Source: Photobacterium rosenbergii (lineage in GTDB: Bacteria > Pseudomonadota > Gammaproteobacteria > Enterobacterales > Vibrionaceae). From it: 64,000 nt of DNA. The stretch lies in contig NZ_PYMB01000001.1 of assembly GCF_003026455.1 (NCBI RefSeq), positions 248,001-312,000 on the forward strand, in the 5' to 3' direction. The notes under the pieces are model-generated. The model searched no databases. It was not told the DNA's origin and saw only the letters and a program-made list of their open reading frames with translations. Positions 50,954 through 62,778 of this stretch are shown here, in pieces (position 1 is the stretch's first letter; the number at the start of each line of letters is the position of its first letter). Position numbers and translations under genes: made by a program.

Positions 50954-53413
50954 ATGCCTAAGAATGGTCAGACACAACAATTTGATAAAGCCGCTTTCCA
51001 AGCAGCAGTAGAAAAGCACCTTACAACAACTTACGCTTCTACAGCAGAAACTGCGACATCTCGCAGTTGGTATCTAGCAATGGGCAAAGCGCTGGCAGAA
51101 ATCAGCACGGGTAGCCTATTGGCCACAGAAAAGAATCTTGCAGAGCAGAAAGCTCGCAGTGTTAACTACCTTTCACTGGAGTTTCTGATCGGCCGCCTAA
51201 CCGGCAACAACCTAATCAGCATGGGCCTATACGAAAACGTTGCTGACGCAATGGAAGGAATGGGCCAAAACCTAACAGACCTTCTTGAAGAAGAGCGTGA
51301 CCCAGCATTGGGTAACGGTGGTCTAGGTCGCCTAGCGGCTTGCTTCATGGACTCACTAGCAGCACAGGAATACCCTGCAGTAGGTTACGGCCTGCACTAT
51401 GAGTACGGTCTGTTCCGTCAGTCTTTCGTTGATGGCCGTCAGGTCGAAGCACCGGATGCATGGCGCGGTATTGAAGGTTACCCATGGGAAGTTCTGCGTC
51501 CAGAATTGACCCAAGAAGTTAGCCTATACGGTCATGTTGAAGCTTACACTGATGAGAGTGGCGTAGAGTGCCGTCGCTGGGTACCTGCAATGACTGTTGA
51601 AGGTGTTGCATGGGATCTACCAATCGTTGGTTACGACAACAAGAGTGTTTACCCACTACGTCTATGGGAATGTCGCTCAAACGCGCCGTTCAGCCTAGCG
51701 CGCTTCAATGACGGTGACTACGTAGGTGCACAGTACTCTGCTCTTGAAGCAGGTAACGTGACCAAGGTGCTATACCCGAACGATAACCACGATCAAGGTA
51801 AAGCCTTACGTCTAATGCAGCAGTACTTCCACTGTGCTTGTTCGGTTGCTGATATCCTACGCCGCCACGAAGCTGCAGGTAACTCTATCGAGTCACTATC
51901 TGAGCTTGAGACAATTCAGCTAAACGATACCCACCCAACTATCGCTATCCCAGAGCTAATGCGCATCCTTCTGGATGAGTACAAACTAGGCTGGGACAAG
52001 GCGTGGGAAATCTCTTCGAAGACCTTTGCTTACACCAACCACACACTACTTCCAGAAGCACTGGAAACGTGGAGCGAAGCATTGATCCAGCAGATGCTAC
52101 CGCGTCACATGGAGATCATCTTCGAAATCAACCACCGTTTCATGAAGCTGGTTGAGCAAAATTGGCCAGGCAACAACGAAGTGAAGCGTAAGCTTTCTAT
52201 CATCCAAGAAGGCCCACAACGCATGGTTCGCATGGCTAACCTGTGTGTTGTCAGCACATACGCTGTAAACGGTGTTGCAGCACTGCACTCTGAGTTGGTT
52301 AAGCGCGATCTATTCCCTGAGTTTAACGAGCTATTCCCAGGCCGTTTAACTAACGTTACTAACGGTGTAACGCCTCGCCGTTGGATCAAATACTGTAATC
52401 CAGGCCTTTCTGCACTAATCAGTGAGAAAGTGGGTGATGACTGGCCGGCAAACCTTGAGAAGATTGCAGGCCTAGAGAAATTCGCTGACGATGCAGCCTT
52501 CCAGAAGCGCTACATGGCAGTGAAGAAAGAAAACAAGCAGCGCCTAGCTAACTGGGTAGAAGAGAACATGGGTATCGAGCTAGATACTGATGCAATTTTC
52601 GATATCCAAATCAAGCGTCTACACGAATACAAGCGTCAGCACCTGAACCTGCTGAACATCTTGGCGCTATACCACCGCCTATTGAACGACCCAACGTTCG
52701 ATATGCACCCACGTGTGTTCTTCTTTGGTGCGAAAGCAGCACCGGGTTACGCACTGGCGAAAGACATTATCTTTGCTATCAACAAGGTGGCAGAGAAAGT
52801 GAACAACGACCCACGTCTTGGCGGCAAGCTGAAAGTGGTATTCATTCCTGACTACCGCGTAAGCCTTGCTGAAATCCTGTTCCCAGCAGCTGATGTTTCT
52901 GAGCAGATCTCGACTGCCGGTAAAGAAGCATCGGGTACGGGTAACATGAAGTTCGCAATGAACGGTGCACTGACTGTCGGTACGATGGATGGTGCAAACG
53001 TTGAGATGCGCGAAGAAGTGGGCGACGAAAACATCTTCATCTTCGGCCTATTGGTAGATGAAGTACAAAAACTGAAGCAAGAGGGTTACGACCCTTACCG
53101 TTACTACCATGCTGATAGCCTTCTACGCGCAGCACTGGACTTGTTAGAGACCGATGAATTCACACCAGGCAACCCTGGCCAGTTGGCGGCAATCCGTCAC
53201 AACCTACTGGACGGTGGTGACCCTTACCTGGTACTGGCTGACTTTGCCGATTACGTGAAGACGCAAGAGAAAATCGATGCGGAATACCGTGACCAGAAGA
53301 CATGGGCTCGCAAAGCCATTCTGAATACGGCACTGATGAGCAAATTCAGCTCAGACCGTAGTATTCGAGACTACGCTAACAATATCTGGAAACTAGAGCC
53401 GGTTTCACTATAA
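50954..53413 (+). CDS. malP: Maltodextrin/glycogen phosphorylase
   Basis: The 819-residue GT35 phosphorylase releases glucose-1-phosphate from alpha-1,4-glucans. Family segments are VNYLSLEFLIGRLTGNNL, EERDPALGNGGLGRLAACFMDSLA (about 116-139), the LNDTHPTIAIPELMR block, and the pyridoxal-phosphate lysine region EASGTGNMKFAMNGALTVGTMDGANVEM (about 657-684). Length fits both MalP and GlgP; the position opposite malT and before malQ points to MalP, while glgB downstream argues it serves glycogen too. GCAATGCC-type start with AGCGAG upstream. Confidence 0.94.
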   Translation: MPKNGQTQQFDKAAFQAAVEKHLTTTYASTAETATSRSWYLAMGKALAEISTGSLLATEKNLAEQKARSVNYLSLEFLIGRLTGNNLISMGLYENVADAMEGMGQNLTDLLEEERDPALGNGGLGRLAACFMDSLAAQEYPAVGYGLHYEYGLFRQSFVDGRQVEAPDAWRGIEGYPWEVLRPELTQEVSLYGHVEAYTDESGVECRRWVPAMTVEGVAWDLPIVGYDNKSVYPLRLWECRSNAPFSLARFNDGDYVGAQYSALEAGNVTKVLYPNDNHDQGKALRLMQQYFHCACSVADILRRHEAAGNSIESLSELETIQLNDTHPTIAIPELMRILLDEYKLGWDKAWEISSKTFAYTNHTLLPEALETWSEALIQQMLPRHMEIIFEINHRFMKLVEQNWPGNNEVKRKLSIIQEGPQRMVRMANLCVVSTYAVNGVAALHSELVKRDLFPEFNELFPGRLTNVTNGVTPRRWIKYCNPGLSALISEKVGDDWPANLEKIAGLEKFADDAAFQKRYMAVKKENKQRLANWVEENMGIELDTDAIFDIQIKRLHEYKRQHLNLLNILALYHRLLNDPTFDMHPRVFFFGAKAAPGYALAKDIIFAINKVAEKVNNDPRLGGKLKVVFIPDYRVSLAEILFPAADVSEQISTAGKEASGTGNMKFAMNGALTVGTMDGANVEMREEVGDENIFIFGLLVDEVQKLKQEGYDPYRYYHADSLLRAALDLLETDEFTPGNPGQLAAIRHNLLDGGDPYLVLADFADYVKTQEKIDAEYRDQKTWARKAILNTALMSKFSSDRSIRDYANNIWKLEPVSL

Positions 53414-53468
53414 CTGCTCTAAGCTGCAAAAAAAGTACGAATTGATATCAGCAAAACTTTAAACATCG

Positions 53469-53488
53469 TAGCGGCCGCAAGGCCGCTA
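53469..53488 (+). promoter_or_regulatory. GNRA-tetraloop hairpin just before malQ ribosome site
   Basis: TAGCGGCC (53469-53476), loop GCAA, GGCCGCTA (53481-53488), perfect 8-bp stem, 1-2 bases before the malQ Shine-Dalgarno ACGGAGAG. It may set mRNA stability or processing between malP and malQ. Confidence 0.65.
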
Positions 53489-53500
53489 ACGGAGAGAACG

Positions 53501-55684
53501 ATGAAAGACGATCAAGTATTAAAACAAGTCGCGGACATGGTCGGCATTGCCGATAACTATGTCAGTGCTTGGGGGGATGAGGCGCAAGTTGACAGCGATA
53601 CAATCCGTCGCCTGTTGGCAGCGCTAGGTTACGACACCAAGAGTGATGAAGCTTTGCTGGAATCAGCAAATAAAAAGCTACGCCCTGATGTGCTAGCACC
53701 GGTTAAGGTGGTTCGCAAAGGTGAGCCGATGCACATTGAAATGCATTTGGGCCAAAGCGCACGTATCAGCGATTTTAGCTGGCGCTTGGAAACAGAGCAG
53801 GGTGATGTGCTGGAAGGCTGGCTACAGTCTCAGCTTGTCTCTGACGAGCGCGCAGACGGTGGTACGTTGGTTTTCGCATTACCGGATGATCTGGCATGGG
53901 GTTACCACAAGCTTGAGGTGTTCCGTAAGCGTCGTAAATCTCCTTTTGAAATGACTTTGATCGTGACTCCGACATCTTGTTACAAGCAGGAAGATCTGCT
54001 TAATAACAAGAAGCTTTGGGGTACCAGCGTTCAGCTGTATTCAATCCGTACTAACCACAACTGGGGTATTGGTGACTTCGGCGATCTTAAACAGTTGGTT
54101 GCTGACGTTGCTGCCCGCGGTGGTGATTTTGTGGGTTTGAACCCAATCCACTCCTTATTCCCAGCTAACCCAGAAGGTGCGAGCCCATACAGCCCATCTT
54201 CACGCCGTTGGCTGAACCTGATGTACATTGATGTGAGCTCTGTAACTGAGTTTGCCCAGTGTGATGAAGCACAGCAACTTGTCGGTAGCCCAGAATTCCA
54301 GCAGCGTTTGAATGAAGCGCGCAACGCGAATTGGGTGAACTACAGTGAAGTGTCTTGTCTGAAAATGGCTGTTCTGCCTCTGTTGTTCAATACGTTCAGC
54401 GAGCGCCATCTTGAGAAAAACACGGCACGTGCACAGAAATTCCTGCAGTTTGTAGAAGACGGTGGCGAGAGCCTGCTTCACCAAGCAGCGTTTGATGCAT
54501 TGCATGCAGAGCTGAAAAAAGAAGACGATAATACTTGGGGCTGGCCTGTATTCCCTGAGCAGTACCGTCACTTTGATAATGCAGCTGTACAGACGTTTAT
54601 CAAGAAAAACTACGCTCAAGTACAACTCTTCATGTACTTGCAATGGCTAGCTGATACTCAATTAGCAGAGGTTAATGAGTTGGCTGAAGAGAAGGGTATG
54701 ACAATTGGTCTATACCGTGACCTAGCCGTTGGTGTTTGTGACTCTGGCTCAGAAACTTGGGCTGACCACGGCGCGCTATGTCAGGACGTGAGCGTGGGTG
54801 CACCGCCAGATATTCTTGGTCCACTAGGCCAGAACTGGGGCCTTCCGCCGCTGAACCCAGACGTACTTAAAGAGCGTGCATACGAGCCATATATTCAACT
54901 GCTACGCGCTAACATGCGCAGCTGTGGCGCACTTCGTATTGACCACGTACTTGGCCTACTTCGCCTATGGTGGATTCCAAAAGGCGAGTCAGCGAAAAAC
55001 GGTGCGTACATGTACTACCCAGTTGAAGATATGATGTCGATTCTGGCGCTTGAGAGCCATCGTTACCAATGTACGGTTATCGGTGAAGACTTGGGTACGG
55101 TACCTGATGAAATCGTTGATAAGTTGGCTACAGCTGGTATTCACTCATACAAAGTGTTCTTCTTCGAAACTGCAGAAGACGGCGGCTTCTACTCACCTAA
55201 GCACTATGCTGATCAGTCAATGTCTGCACTGTGTACTCACGATATGCCAACGCTACGTGGTTTCTGGCACTGTGACGACCTTAAGATGGGCGAAGAGCTT
55301 GGTTTGTATCCAAATAAGGAGCAATTGGCAGGTTTGTTTGATAGTCGTGCCGAAAGCAAACAAAAAATCCTTGATAGTTTAGCTTGGCATGGTTATCTTC
55401 CTGAAGGGGTTGGGCATAACGCTGCATATGTGCCGATGGATCAGCACTTAAGCGAAGCCATGCAACTCCACCTAGCTGCCGGCTCTAGTGCTTTGTTGAG
55501 CCTACAGTTGGAAGACTGGCTAGAAATGGACAAGCCGGTCAACATCCCGGGTACCGTTGATGAATACCCGAACTGGCGTCGTAAGTTATCGACCACATTG
55601 GATGATATCTTCACCCGCCAGAATATTGTTGACTTGACTCGTCGTTTAACCGAAACACGAGCAGAAGCATCAAACAATAAGTAA
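53501..55684 (+). CDS. malQ: 4-alpha-glucanotransferase (amylomaltase)
   Basis: The 727-residue GH77 enzyme has an N-terminal extension (about 1-165) then [55 protein letters not shown], the nucleophile region [29 protein letters not shown] (acid/base Glu) and [11 protein letters not shown]. It disproportionates maltodextrins to feed MalP. It is 87 bp downstream of malP and 16 bp upstream of glgB. Confidence 0.95.
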   Translation: MKDDQVLKQVADMVGIADNYVSAWGDEAQVDSDTIRRLLAALGYDTKSDEALLESANKKLRPDVLAPVKVVRKGEPMHIEMHLGQSARISDFSWRLETEQGDVLEGWLQSQLVSDERADGGTLVFALPDDLAWGYHKLEVFRKRRKSPFEMTLIVTPTSCYKQEDLLNNKKLWGTSVQLYSIRTNHNWGIGDFGDLKQLVADVAARGGDFVGLNPIHSLFPANPEGASPYSPSSRRWLNLMYIDVSSVTEFAQCDEAQQLVGSPEFQQRLNEARNANWVNYSEVSCLKMAVLPLLFNTFSERHLEKNTARAQKFLQFVEDGGESLLHQAAFDALHAELKKEDDNTWGWPVFPEQYRHFDNAAVQTFIKKNYAQVQLFMYLQWLADTQLAEVNELAEEKGMTIGLYRDLAVGVCDSGSETWADHGALCQDVSVGAPPDILGPLGQNWGLPPLNPDVLKERAYEPYIQLLRANMRSCGALRIDHVLGLLRLWWIPKGESAKNGAYMYYPVEDMMSILALESHRYQCTVIGEDLGTVPDEIVDKLATAGIHSYKVFFFETAEDGGFYSPKHYADQSMSALCTHDMPTLRGFWHCDDLKMGEELGLYPNKEQLAGLFDSRAESKQKILDSLAWHGYLPEGVGHNAAYVPMDQHLSEAMQLHLAAGSSALLSLQLEDWLEMDKPVNIPGTVDEYPNWRRKLSTTLDDIFTRQNIVDLTRRLTETRAEASNNK

Positions 55685-55700
55685 TATCAGGAGTAATGCG

Positions 55701-57884
55701 TTGGACACATCTAAAGTGACCCGCAGTGATAAGGAATACATGCAGCTCGAGAGAGCTGCATTTTCAGACCCATTTTCATTTTTAGGCCCTCAATATCAGT
55801 CAACTGACATTGCACTTCGCGTGTACATGCCTGGTGCTGATTCTATTGAAGCAATAACTGAAAACGGTGAACGTTTTACCCTCGCACGCGAAGCTGATAG
55901 CGGTTTTGTGCTTGAGGGTGATTTCGATTTTACCACTGCACTATATCAACTTGTCGTTAACTGGCCGCAAGGCGAACAAACGATTTGCGACCCTTACCAA
56001 TTCCACAATCTGATTCAATCAGGTGAAGCGTTGGCAGACCCATCACTGATGCACAGTGAAATGGGTGCCCAGCTAGTCACTCTTAATCGTGGTAACTCTT
56101 CAATTTCCGGTGTACGTTTTCTTGTCTTTGCACCGAATGCTTCAGCGGTAAGTGTTGTTGGCCATTTCAATGCATGGGACGGTCGTCGCCACCCAATGCA
56201 ACGTCTTGATGATGGCCTTTGGGGTCTGTTCATTCCTGAACTTGAGGAAGGCACCCTATATAAATTTGAGCTGAAAGACAGTGCAGGTGAGGGGTTACCT
56301 CACAAAGCAGACCCATGGGGCTATTCGTCGGAGCAGTATCCGTCATTTGCCTCTAAAGTTTTCGACCAAGCGAAATATGATTGGCAAGACAGCGCATGGC
56401 AAAACCGTCCGGTAACTGCCAAGCACCAACAAGCCTTGTCATTCTATGAGCTGCATGCTGGTTCATGGCGCAAGAACGCTCAGGGTGAGTTCCTCGACTA
56501 CCGTGAGCTCGCTGATGAGCTTATCCCGTACCTAAGCGAAATGGGCTACACCCATGTTGAACTGATGCCGGTTTCCGAGCACCCGTTCTACGGTTCTTGG
56601 GGCTACCAGCCAATTGGCCTGTTTGCACCGACAAGTCGTTTCGGCTCACCGGATGACTTCAAGTACTTCGTTGATCAGTGTCACCAGGCAAATATCGGTG
56701 TTGTTTTGGACTGGGTTCCAGCCCATTTCCCATCAGACGATCACGGTTTGGCTAACTTCGACGGAACCGCGCTGTTTAACGACCCGGATCCGCGCCGAGG
56801 CTGGCACCAAGATTGGAAGAGCTACATCTACGATTACGGTCGTGATCATGTTCGCCGTTTCTTGGTTTCGAATGCGCTTTTCTGGTTCGAACATTACCAT
56901 ATCGATGGCTTGCGAGTAGATGCAGTAGCATCAATGCTTTACTTGGACTACTCCCGAGAGCACGATCAGTGGATCCCTAACCACGAAGGTGGCAACGTTA
57001 ACTTTGATGCAGTGAGCCTGTTGCGCTGGGTGAATGAGGAAGTTTACCGTCATTACCCGAATGCGATGACTATTGCTGAAGAGTCGACAGCCTTCCCTGG
57101 CGTGACCAAGCCAACTGATATGGGCGGTTTGGGTTTTGGCTTTAAATGGAACATGGGTTGGATGCACGATAGCCTTTCCTACATCCAGGAAGAGCCAATT
57201 CACCGAAGCTACCATCACAACACCATTACTTTCCCAATGGTATATGCATTTAGCGAAAACTACGTACTCTCTTTGTCTCATGACGAAGTGGTTTACGGCA
57301 AAGGTTCAATGCTGGACAAAATGCCGGGTGATGAGTGGCAGAAAACAGCAAACCTTCGTGCATATATGGGTTATATGTATGGCCAACCTGGCAAGAAGCT
57401 TAACTTCATGGGTGCAGAAATTGCCCAGAGCGCTGAGTGGAACCACGACGGTCAGCTAGAGTGGCACTGGTTGGAGTATCCTCGCCACAGCGGTATGCAG
57501 GCATTGGTCAAAGACTTAAATGGCCTTTATACCTCAGAACCTGCGATGTATGAGCAAGACTGTGATCCGGCTGGTTTTGAATGGCGCGTCCAGGATGATG
57601 CCGATAACAGTATTCTTGCCCATGAGCGTATTGCTCTTAATGGTGACAAGGTATTGGTCGTATCAAACTTTACCCCGGTACCACGTCAAGGTTATACCCT
57701 CGGTGTGCCGGTTGAAGGTGTGTACGAGCTACTGCTAAATACCGACGATAACAAGTATTGGGGTAGTGGTGCAGATGTCAAAGATGTTGTTGAGACTGTG
57801 CCTGTCGAGTCGCATGGCCTTGAGCAGTCAATAAGCCTAGACCTGCCTCCGCTCTCGACGGTATTTATGCGCTTCAAGCGCTAA
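55701..57884 (+). CDS. glgB: 1,4-alpha-glucan branching enzyme
   Basis: The 727-residue GH13 branching enzyme forms alpha-1,6 links in glycogen. It has an N-terminal domain followed by a CBM48 domain, [29 protein letters not shown], then [26 protein letters not shown], the nucleophile region [30 protein letters not shown] and [15 protein letters not shown] at 55701 follows AGGAG; an ATG at 55740 (AAGGA before it) is a possible alternative, giving a protein 13 residues shorter. The malPQ-glgB order ties glycogen branching to maltodextrin genes. Confidence 0.95.
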   Translation: MDTSKVTRSDKEYMQLERAAFSDPFSFLGPQYQSTDIALRVYMPGADSIEAITENGERFTLAREADSGFVLEGDFDFTTALYQLVVNWPQGEQTICDPYQFHNLIQSGEALADPSLMHSEMGAQLVTLNRGNSSISGVRFLVFAPNASAVSVVGHFNAWDGRRHPMQRLDDGLWGLFIPELEEGTLYKFELKDSAGEGLPHKADPWGYSSEQYPSFASKVFDQAKYDWQDSAWQNRPVTAKHQQALSFYELHAGSWRKNAQGEFLDYRELADELIPYLSEMGYTHVELMPVSEHPFYGSWGYQPIGLFAPTSRFGSPDDFKYFVDQCHQANIGVVLDWVPAHFPSDDHGLANFDGTALFNDPDPRRGWHQDWKSYIYDYGRDHVRRFLVSNALFWFEHYHIDGLRVDAVASMLYLDYSREHDQWIPNHEGGNVNFDAVSLLRWVNEEVYRHYPNAMTIAEESTAFPGVTKPTDMGGLGFGFKWNMGWMHDSLSYIQEEPIHRSYHHNTITFPMVYAFSENYVLSLSHDEVVYGKGSMLDKMPGDEWQKTANLRAYMGYMYGQPGKKLNFMGAEIAQSAEWNHDGQLEWHWLEYPRHSGMQALVKDLNGLYTSEPAMYEQDCDPAGFEWRVQDDADNSILAHERIALNGDKVLVVSNFTPVPRQGYTLGVPVEGVYELLLNTDDNKYWGSGADVKDVVETVPVESHGLEQSISLDLPPLSTVFMRFKR

Positions 57885-57910
57885 GCACCAATAGATTCGT
57901 TACTAAATGC

Positions 57911-57943
57911 AAACCCATCACTGATTAAGTGGTGGGTTTTTTC
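57911..57943 (+). terminator. Rho-independent terminator after glgB
   Basis: AACCCATCACT (57912-57922) with AGTGGTGGGTT (57928-57938) followed by T-run. It closes malP-malQ-glgB. Confidence 0.9.
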
Positions 57944-58095
57944 TTTCTATCTCACCACTTTCAATAATCCTTCGTCTTAATCTTTGTGATTCCCATACAA
58001 ATCACTGTTTACTAAAAAACTTAATGTAAACTTAGTGTTACCTCGATATACCGAACCGCAAGACAACAAAGATCTTGAAGCCAAGGGAGTTAGCA

Positions 58096-59049
58096 ATGAA
58101 TAGCACCGTTTCATCGGCCAAGTTCCGTCAATTCGTTACTGTATTGTTTTTGCTATCTTTATCCGGCTGTTCAACAACCAATGAATATAACGGCCTGACA
58201 GCGGTTGATATAAAGGTGGTGGCAAACGAAGAGTCTGCGCAAACTGGTCAATTGAGTGCGGACAATATTGATAAACCCAAGCTAGCGATTGCTTTTGGCG
58301 GAGGTGCATCTCGCGGCATGATGCATCTTGGGGTGATGAAGGCATTAGAAGAAGAAGGGATAAAGGCAGATATCGTGACTGGCACATCTGTGGGCTCCAT
58401 TGCTGCAGCGTTGTACAGCAGTAATGAATACCTTGATGTTCAGCGAAAGCTGTTTGAATTTTCCGAACATGAGATAGTTGATATTAACTTTTCACGCAAA
58501 GGGCTGATAAAGGGTAAAGCATTGGCAAAGTGGGTGAATAAGCACACCGGCTATGAAGATATCAGTGACCTGCCTATCACAACAGGTATTGTTGCTACCA
58601 ACCTGACTCAGCAGAAGGCTGTTATGTTTACGGAAGGGGATATTGGCCAAGCGGTACAGACATCATCAAGTGTACCTGGTGTGTTTGTTCCTGTTTATCA
58701 CAATGCAGATATTCTTGTTGATGGAGGCGTATTGTCTCTGGTTCCGGTTTATGCTGCCCGCCAACTAGGAGCCGATATTGTCATTGGGGTCGATGTATTC
58801 TGTAGTTTGCCACCACCGCTTAGATATACGGCCATAGATACTATGGCGAATACTTTTTGGATCCAGAGTTGTATTGCAACTAAGGAAGAAATCGATAGCG
58901 CAGATATTGCACTTGCTCCAGTGTCACCTGATCCGAGCCTAGTGAATTTTGGCGGCTCATCAGAGCGAACCGCAGCCATGGAGGTTGGCTATAAAGCGAT
59001 GAAGGAGGTACTGCCTGAGCTCAAGGCCATGTTAGGTAGACCTTATTAA
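58096..59049 (+). CDS. Patatin-like phospholipase lipoprotein
   Basis: The 317-residue lipoprotein from the ATG at 58096 follows AAGGGAG. The signal peptide and lipobox LLSLSGC (about 19-25) anchor it to a membrane. The patatin domain has IAFGGGASRGMMHLGVMKALEEEGI (about 64-88), the nucleophile elbow GTSVGSIAAALY, and VDGGVLSLVPV as the catalytic aspartate region. RssA-like patatins are cytoplasmic; this one is exported. Function is a predicted acyl hydrolase in the envelope. Confidence 0.88.
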   Translation: MNSTVSSAKFRQFVTVLFLLSLSGCSTTNEYNGLTAVDIKVVANEESAQTGQLSADNIDKPKLAIAFGGGASRGMMHLGVMKALEEEGIKADIVTGTSVGSIAAALYSSNEYLDVQRKLFEFSEHEIVDINFSRKGLIKGKALAKWVNKHTGYEDISDLPITTGIVATNLTQQKAVMFTEGDIGQAVQTSSSVPGVFVPVYHNADILVDGGVLSLVPVYAARQLGADIVIGVDVFCSLPPPLRYTAIDTMANTFWIQSCIATKEEIDSADIALAPVSPDPSLVNFGGSSERTAAMEVGYKAMKEVLPELKAMLGRPY

Positions 59050-59261
59050 TTCAATTTTTTTCATGAATTTCACGTTTTGCTATCCCTGATAGGAAAGGGA
59101 AAGAATGATTGAAACCGCTTTTGTTTATTTAGTGTCAGATAGTTATTTAATATAAATCAACTATCACGATTGGAATGGGTGTCACAATACGGTGTTATAG
59201 CAAGCATTAATTAGCTTGCCCTAGAACCATTTCACCGGAATAAAAATAATAAGTGACAATA

Positions 59262-60839
59262 ATGACAGCGGAAAACACACATTTTGAGAATACTTCACCC
59301 CAAGGAAGGGAAGTCGAGTATTCAGCCTCTTTGAATCTAATCTCAACGACGGACCCAAGCAGCACGATTACTTATGCCAACAGTACTTTTTGTGATGTGG
59401 CTGGTTACCGTAACGAAGAGCTTATTGATAATCCCCACAACCTTGTTAGGCATCCCGATATGCCTAAAGCGGCTTTTGCCCAACTTTGGCAGTATGTCAA
59501 AGGAGGTAAAAGTTGGATGGGGTTGGTAAAGAACAAATGTAAAGATGGTAATTACTATTGGGTTTCAGCTTTCGTAACCCCGATAGTCAATAGTAATGGC
59601 CAGATTGTTGAATACCAATCTGTACGAAGCCGCCCAAGCAAAGATGAAGTGAAACGCGCGGAAGTGGCTTACAAAGCACTCAATGAGGGAAAGCAAGGTA
59701 CAAGTCGTTTTCGCTTTAAGCATGGGACTATGTTGACTATCCTTTTGGCATTCACGGCTGCAGCTGCCATGTACCATGCTGCAGTTTCTGGTTCAGGAGT
59801 TTCAATGGCTATCTTAGTTGCAACTATTTTGGGTTTATTCGTTAATCTAATGGCCCAGAAGCGGTTGCAACAGATAACTCAACTAGCCCATCAAGCCTAT
59901 GATAATGCTTTGATGGAAAAGATTTATACTGGCAAATACGACGATTACTCCGGGGTGGAGCTTGCGCTTAGAATGCGGCAAGCAGAGCTTCGTGCTATTG
60001 TCGGCCGAGCCAGTGAAACATCATCTGATATCCTTCTTTCTGCCGAAGATGAGTTTGCTAACACTCAACAAGTTAAAACCAACTTGCAACAGCAGGCGTT
60101 GGCAACGGAACAGGTTGGGGTAGCCATTGATCAAATGGCCTCGACGGTTAAAGAGGTTGCTGAGAGTGCAACTAATGCCTCGGATATGACCGTAAAAGCG
60201 CAGCAGGTCGCCAATAGCGGCCAGATGAGAGTCGAGGAAACCATTTCATCGGTCAATGCGCTCCATAAAGAGCTGGATGACTCTAAACGTGTAATCAATG
60301 CATTATCAGAAAGTAGCCGCCAGATTGAAGGGATCTTAGATGTTATTGGAACTATCGCTGATCAAACTAATTTACTGGCGCTGAATGCGGCGATCGAGGC
60401 CGCTCGAGCAGGTGAGGCGGGTCGAGGCTTTGCTGTTGTAGCTGATGAGGTCAGATCGCTGGCACAGAAGACGCAATCCTCAACAGGCGAGATCCACCAG
60501 ATGATATCTCAGCTTCAGGATATTGCCGGTCAAGCTGCCGCTGCTGTTGAAAGAGGAGGCGAGCAGTCCGAGCATTGTCGCCAGCAGGCGTTAGCTATGG
60601 GTGAACAGCTAGAAGAGATTAATCGAGTATTGGATTTAGTCACAGATAGCAGTCATCAAATTGCTGCTGCGGTTGAGCAGCAAGCGGGAGTGAGTGTTGA
60701 CATCGCTGAGCATATCCAGAAGATAAACGTGTTAGGCAGTGAGACAGAAAAATCGAGTGATACTTCTGTCGAGAGTACCCGAATGCTGGTTGAGCGCTTG
60801 GAAGGCCTTCAAAGATTGATGAGTCAGTTCCAACGATAG
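59262..60839 (+). CDS. PAS-domain methyl-accepting chemotaxis receptor (Aer-like)
   Basis: The protein is about 525 residues from the ATG at 59262, or 528 from a GTG at 59253. An N-terminal PAS domain (about 25-125) has [33 protein letters not shown] and [24 protein letters not shown], close to E. coli Aer. A hydrophobic hairpin lies at about 150-205. The signalling hairpin tip contains [39 protein letters not shown]. Aer binds FAD in PAS to sense redox or oxygen. Methylation helices and no periplasmic domain fit an energy-taxis receptor. Confidence 0.9.
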   Translation: MTAENTHFENTSPQGREVEYSASLNLISTTDPSSTITYANSTFCDVAGYRNEELIDNPHNLVRHPDMPKAAFAQLWQYVKGGKSWMGLVKNKCKDGNYYWVSAFVTPIVNSNGQIVEYQSVRSRPSKDEVKRAEVAYKALNEGKQGTSRFRFKHGTMLTILLAFTAAAAMYHAAVSGSGVSMAILVATILGLFVNLMAQKRLQQITQLAHQAYDNALMEKIYTGKYDDYSGVELALRMRQAELRAIVGRASETSSDILLSAEDEFANTQQVKTNLQQQALATEQVGVAIDQMASTVKEVAESATNASDMTVKAQQVANSGQMRVEETISSVNALHKELDDSKRVINALSESSRQIEGILDVIGTIADQTNLLALNAAIEAARAGEAGRGFAVVADEVRSLAQKTQSSTGEIHQMISQLQDIAGQAAAAVERGGEQSEHCRQQALAMGEQLEEINRVLDLVTDSSHQIAAAVEQQAGVSVDIAEHIQKINVLGSETEKSSDTSVESTRMLVERLEGLQRLMSQFQR

Positions 60840-60868
60840 CAAAGTATTTTTCCATCTCTCTTTATAAA

Positions 60869-60904
60869 AAAGCCCACAACGTGTGAATGTTGTGGGCTTT
60901 TTAT
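60869..60904. terminator. Bidirectional terminator after chemoreceptor gene
   Basis: AAAGCCCACAAC (60869-60880) and GTTGTGGGCTTT (60889-60900) with an eight-base loop and flanking T/A runs. Shared with the convergent ABC-class ATPase gene. Confidence 0.93.
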
Positions 60905-60926
60905 TCGGTCGAATTTAGCTCGATGC

Positions 60927-62576
60927 TTACTTGAACTCTGCCTTACGCATACGGTTCAATACTGCCATAACTTCAATTACGCGTGGTTTAGCGATATCAC
61001 CGTAGTTTGGCATAGTTCGGAACCACTCATCGCTTGCTAGCATTTGGCTAAATGCTTTGCTTGGCGCCTTCTCCCAGCCTTTACCTTGGGCAATTTGGAA
61101 CCATAACCAACCGATAGCGTGTAGTTGGCTTGAATCGGCTACCTGCTCCAAGGCTTGTAGGTCAATAAATTCACGACCAAAGCGCATAGAGGTTTTGTCT
61201 TTCACCTGAATTCGGAACTTACCGTCTTCAAGCTGAGCTTTTAGACCTGCACGGTTAAGCTTACGGGTGCGAGGGCGAGTGATCTCGGTGCTACCTTCTA
61301 GCTGACGGCGGGTAGGATGTGAAGCAACAACCTCTTTGGCTTTCTCTGTAACATCCAGTGCTTGGTAGTTGTGCATTTGAATCACAGTGTCCGCCACATC
61401 TAGATAGTCACCAGAGCCGCCCATAACAAGCAGTACAGATACATCAAGCTGATCACGTAATAGCGAAATGCGGTCTACAAGCGGGGTAATTGGCTCATCA
61501 TTTTTCGCTATCAGTGCCTGCATACGCTCGTCACGGATCATGAAGTTCGATGCCGAGGTATCTTCATCGATCAGCAATGCATTTGAGCCAGACTCGATCG
61601 ACTCTTGTAGCCATGATGCCTGTGAGGTTGAACCTGAAGCATTCTGGGTAGAGAACATGCTGGTGTCTTTGCCCATTGGCAGGTTGCTGATGTATGGCGT
61701 TAAATCAACGTTGTGTACACAACGGCCATCTTCGGCGCGGATCTTTGAGGCTGATTCATCGGTCACGATGTACTCTCGGCCATCACCAGGGATATGGTCG
61801 TATACAGAGTTTTCAATCGCGTTGAGTAACGTCGACTTACCGTGGAAGCCACCACCGACAATCATAGTGATGCCTTTAGGTACACCCATACCACGGATCT
61901 TGCCACGGTGTGGTGCTTCAAGCTCTACAGCCAAGCTTTCCGGGCTAACAAATGGGATAGCATCGGCCATTGGCTGATCGCTATTACCAGCTAGACGTGG
62001 CAACACACTGTCGTCGGCAACAAACGCCATCAAGCCTTTGTCTGCCAGTTGTTTACGTAGCGCAACCTGATCTTCAACCGTTTCACAGTGGCGCTTTAGC
62101 TCGTCCATCGGCAGTTCACGTGCAATCGTGGCGCGACGGATGATTTTAGGCATAGTGAACGTCAACAAGTTTGCTGTTTTCTTCGCAATGATGGTACGGC
62201 CATCGGACGGCAGGTTGACACGGAAGCGAAGTTCAAGAGCATCATCATCAAAGACAACGGCAGTACGGTCCAGAACCGCTTGGCCCGGACGATCAATTTG
62301 GATCTCATTAATCTGCTGTGCCAGCTCAGCAAACTGACGGGCAATAAAGTCACGTGCTGCACGCTGGTAATCAGGAGACTGTTCTTTCAACCACTCAAGA
62401 TCGGTTAACGACCATTTACGGCGGGCACGGACACGAGATGCCGGGGCAAAGGGATCTGATTGAGTGATATCAATGAAGAAATCGAAGTCAACGAAATGGT
62501 ATTCACCGCGTAAGCTGGAGTAGCTGCGGTAATTATGACGGTCAATTTTATGTAGTTTTGCTTCGAGTAATTGCAT
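60927..62576 (-). CDS. ABC-class predicted P-loop ATPase
   Basis: The 549-residue soluble protein of the 'predicted ATPase of the ABC class' family has MIVGGGFHGKSTLLNAIE (Walker A, about 237-254), then NALLIDEDTSASNFMIRDERMQALIA (Walker B, about 333-358), and VLLVMGGSGDYLDVADTVIQMHNY. No transmembrane domain is present. The family lacks a clear function; a role in nucleotide-dependent RNA or DNA work is only guessed. Monocistronic; a 12-bp hairpin lies in its leader. Confidence 0.85.
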   Translation of the reverse strand: MQLLEAKLHKIDRHNYRSYSSLRGEYHFVDFDFFIDITQSDPFAPASRVRARRKWSLTDLEWLKEQSPDYQRAARDFIARQFAELAQQINEIQIDRPGQAVLDRTAVVFDDDALELRFRVNLPSDGRTIIAKKTANLLTFTMPKIIRRATIARELPMDELKRHCETVEDQVALRKQLADKGLMAFVADDSVLPRLAGNSDQPMADAIPFVSPESLAVELEAPHRGKIRGMGVPKGITMIVGGGFHGKSTLLNAIENSVYDHIPGDGREYIVTDESASKIRAEDGRCVHNVDLTPYISNLPMGKDTSMFSTQNASGSTSQASWLQESIESGSNALLIDEDTSASNFMIRDERMQALIAKNDEPITPLVDRISLLRDQLDVSVLLVMGGSGDYLDVADTVIQMHNYQALDVTEKAKEVVASHPTRRQLEGSTEITRPRTRKLNRAGLKAQLEDGKFRIQVKDKTSMRFGREFIDLQALEQVADSSQLHAIGWLWFQIAQGKGWEKAPSKAFSQMLASDEWFRTMPNYGDIAKPRVIEVMAVLNRMRKAEFK

Positions 62577-62660
62577 GTCGCCTCGATACCTTCGTTAGAA
62601 ATTCCGGGGGCAGGATTCTACACTAAACGCCTTGAATAAGCATATAAAGTTTGTTGTTAA

Positions 62661-62707
62661 GGGCTTTTTTTCTTCAGATAGCGTTGAAAGAAAGCCCGAC
62701 CCTCTAC
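62661..62707. other. Long hairpin in leader of the ABC-class ATPase gene
   Basis: GGGCTTTTTTTC (62661-62672) and GAAAGAAAGCCC (62696-62707) pair with one mismatch around 23 nt. It is in the leader of the minus-strand ATPase gene; no T-run follows on either strand. Confidence 0.4.
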
Positions 62708-62778
62708 CATGGTCTAATTGAGCAATGGTTGTTTATGTCATTAAATCAGAGTGTAGATGATGAAAAAGGGAGTACACC

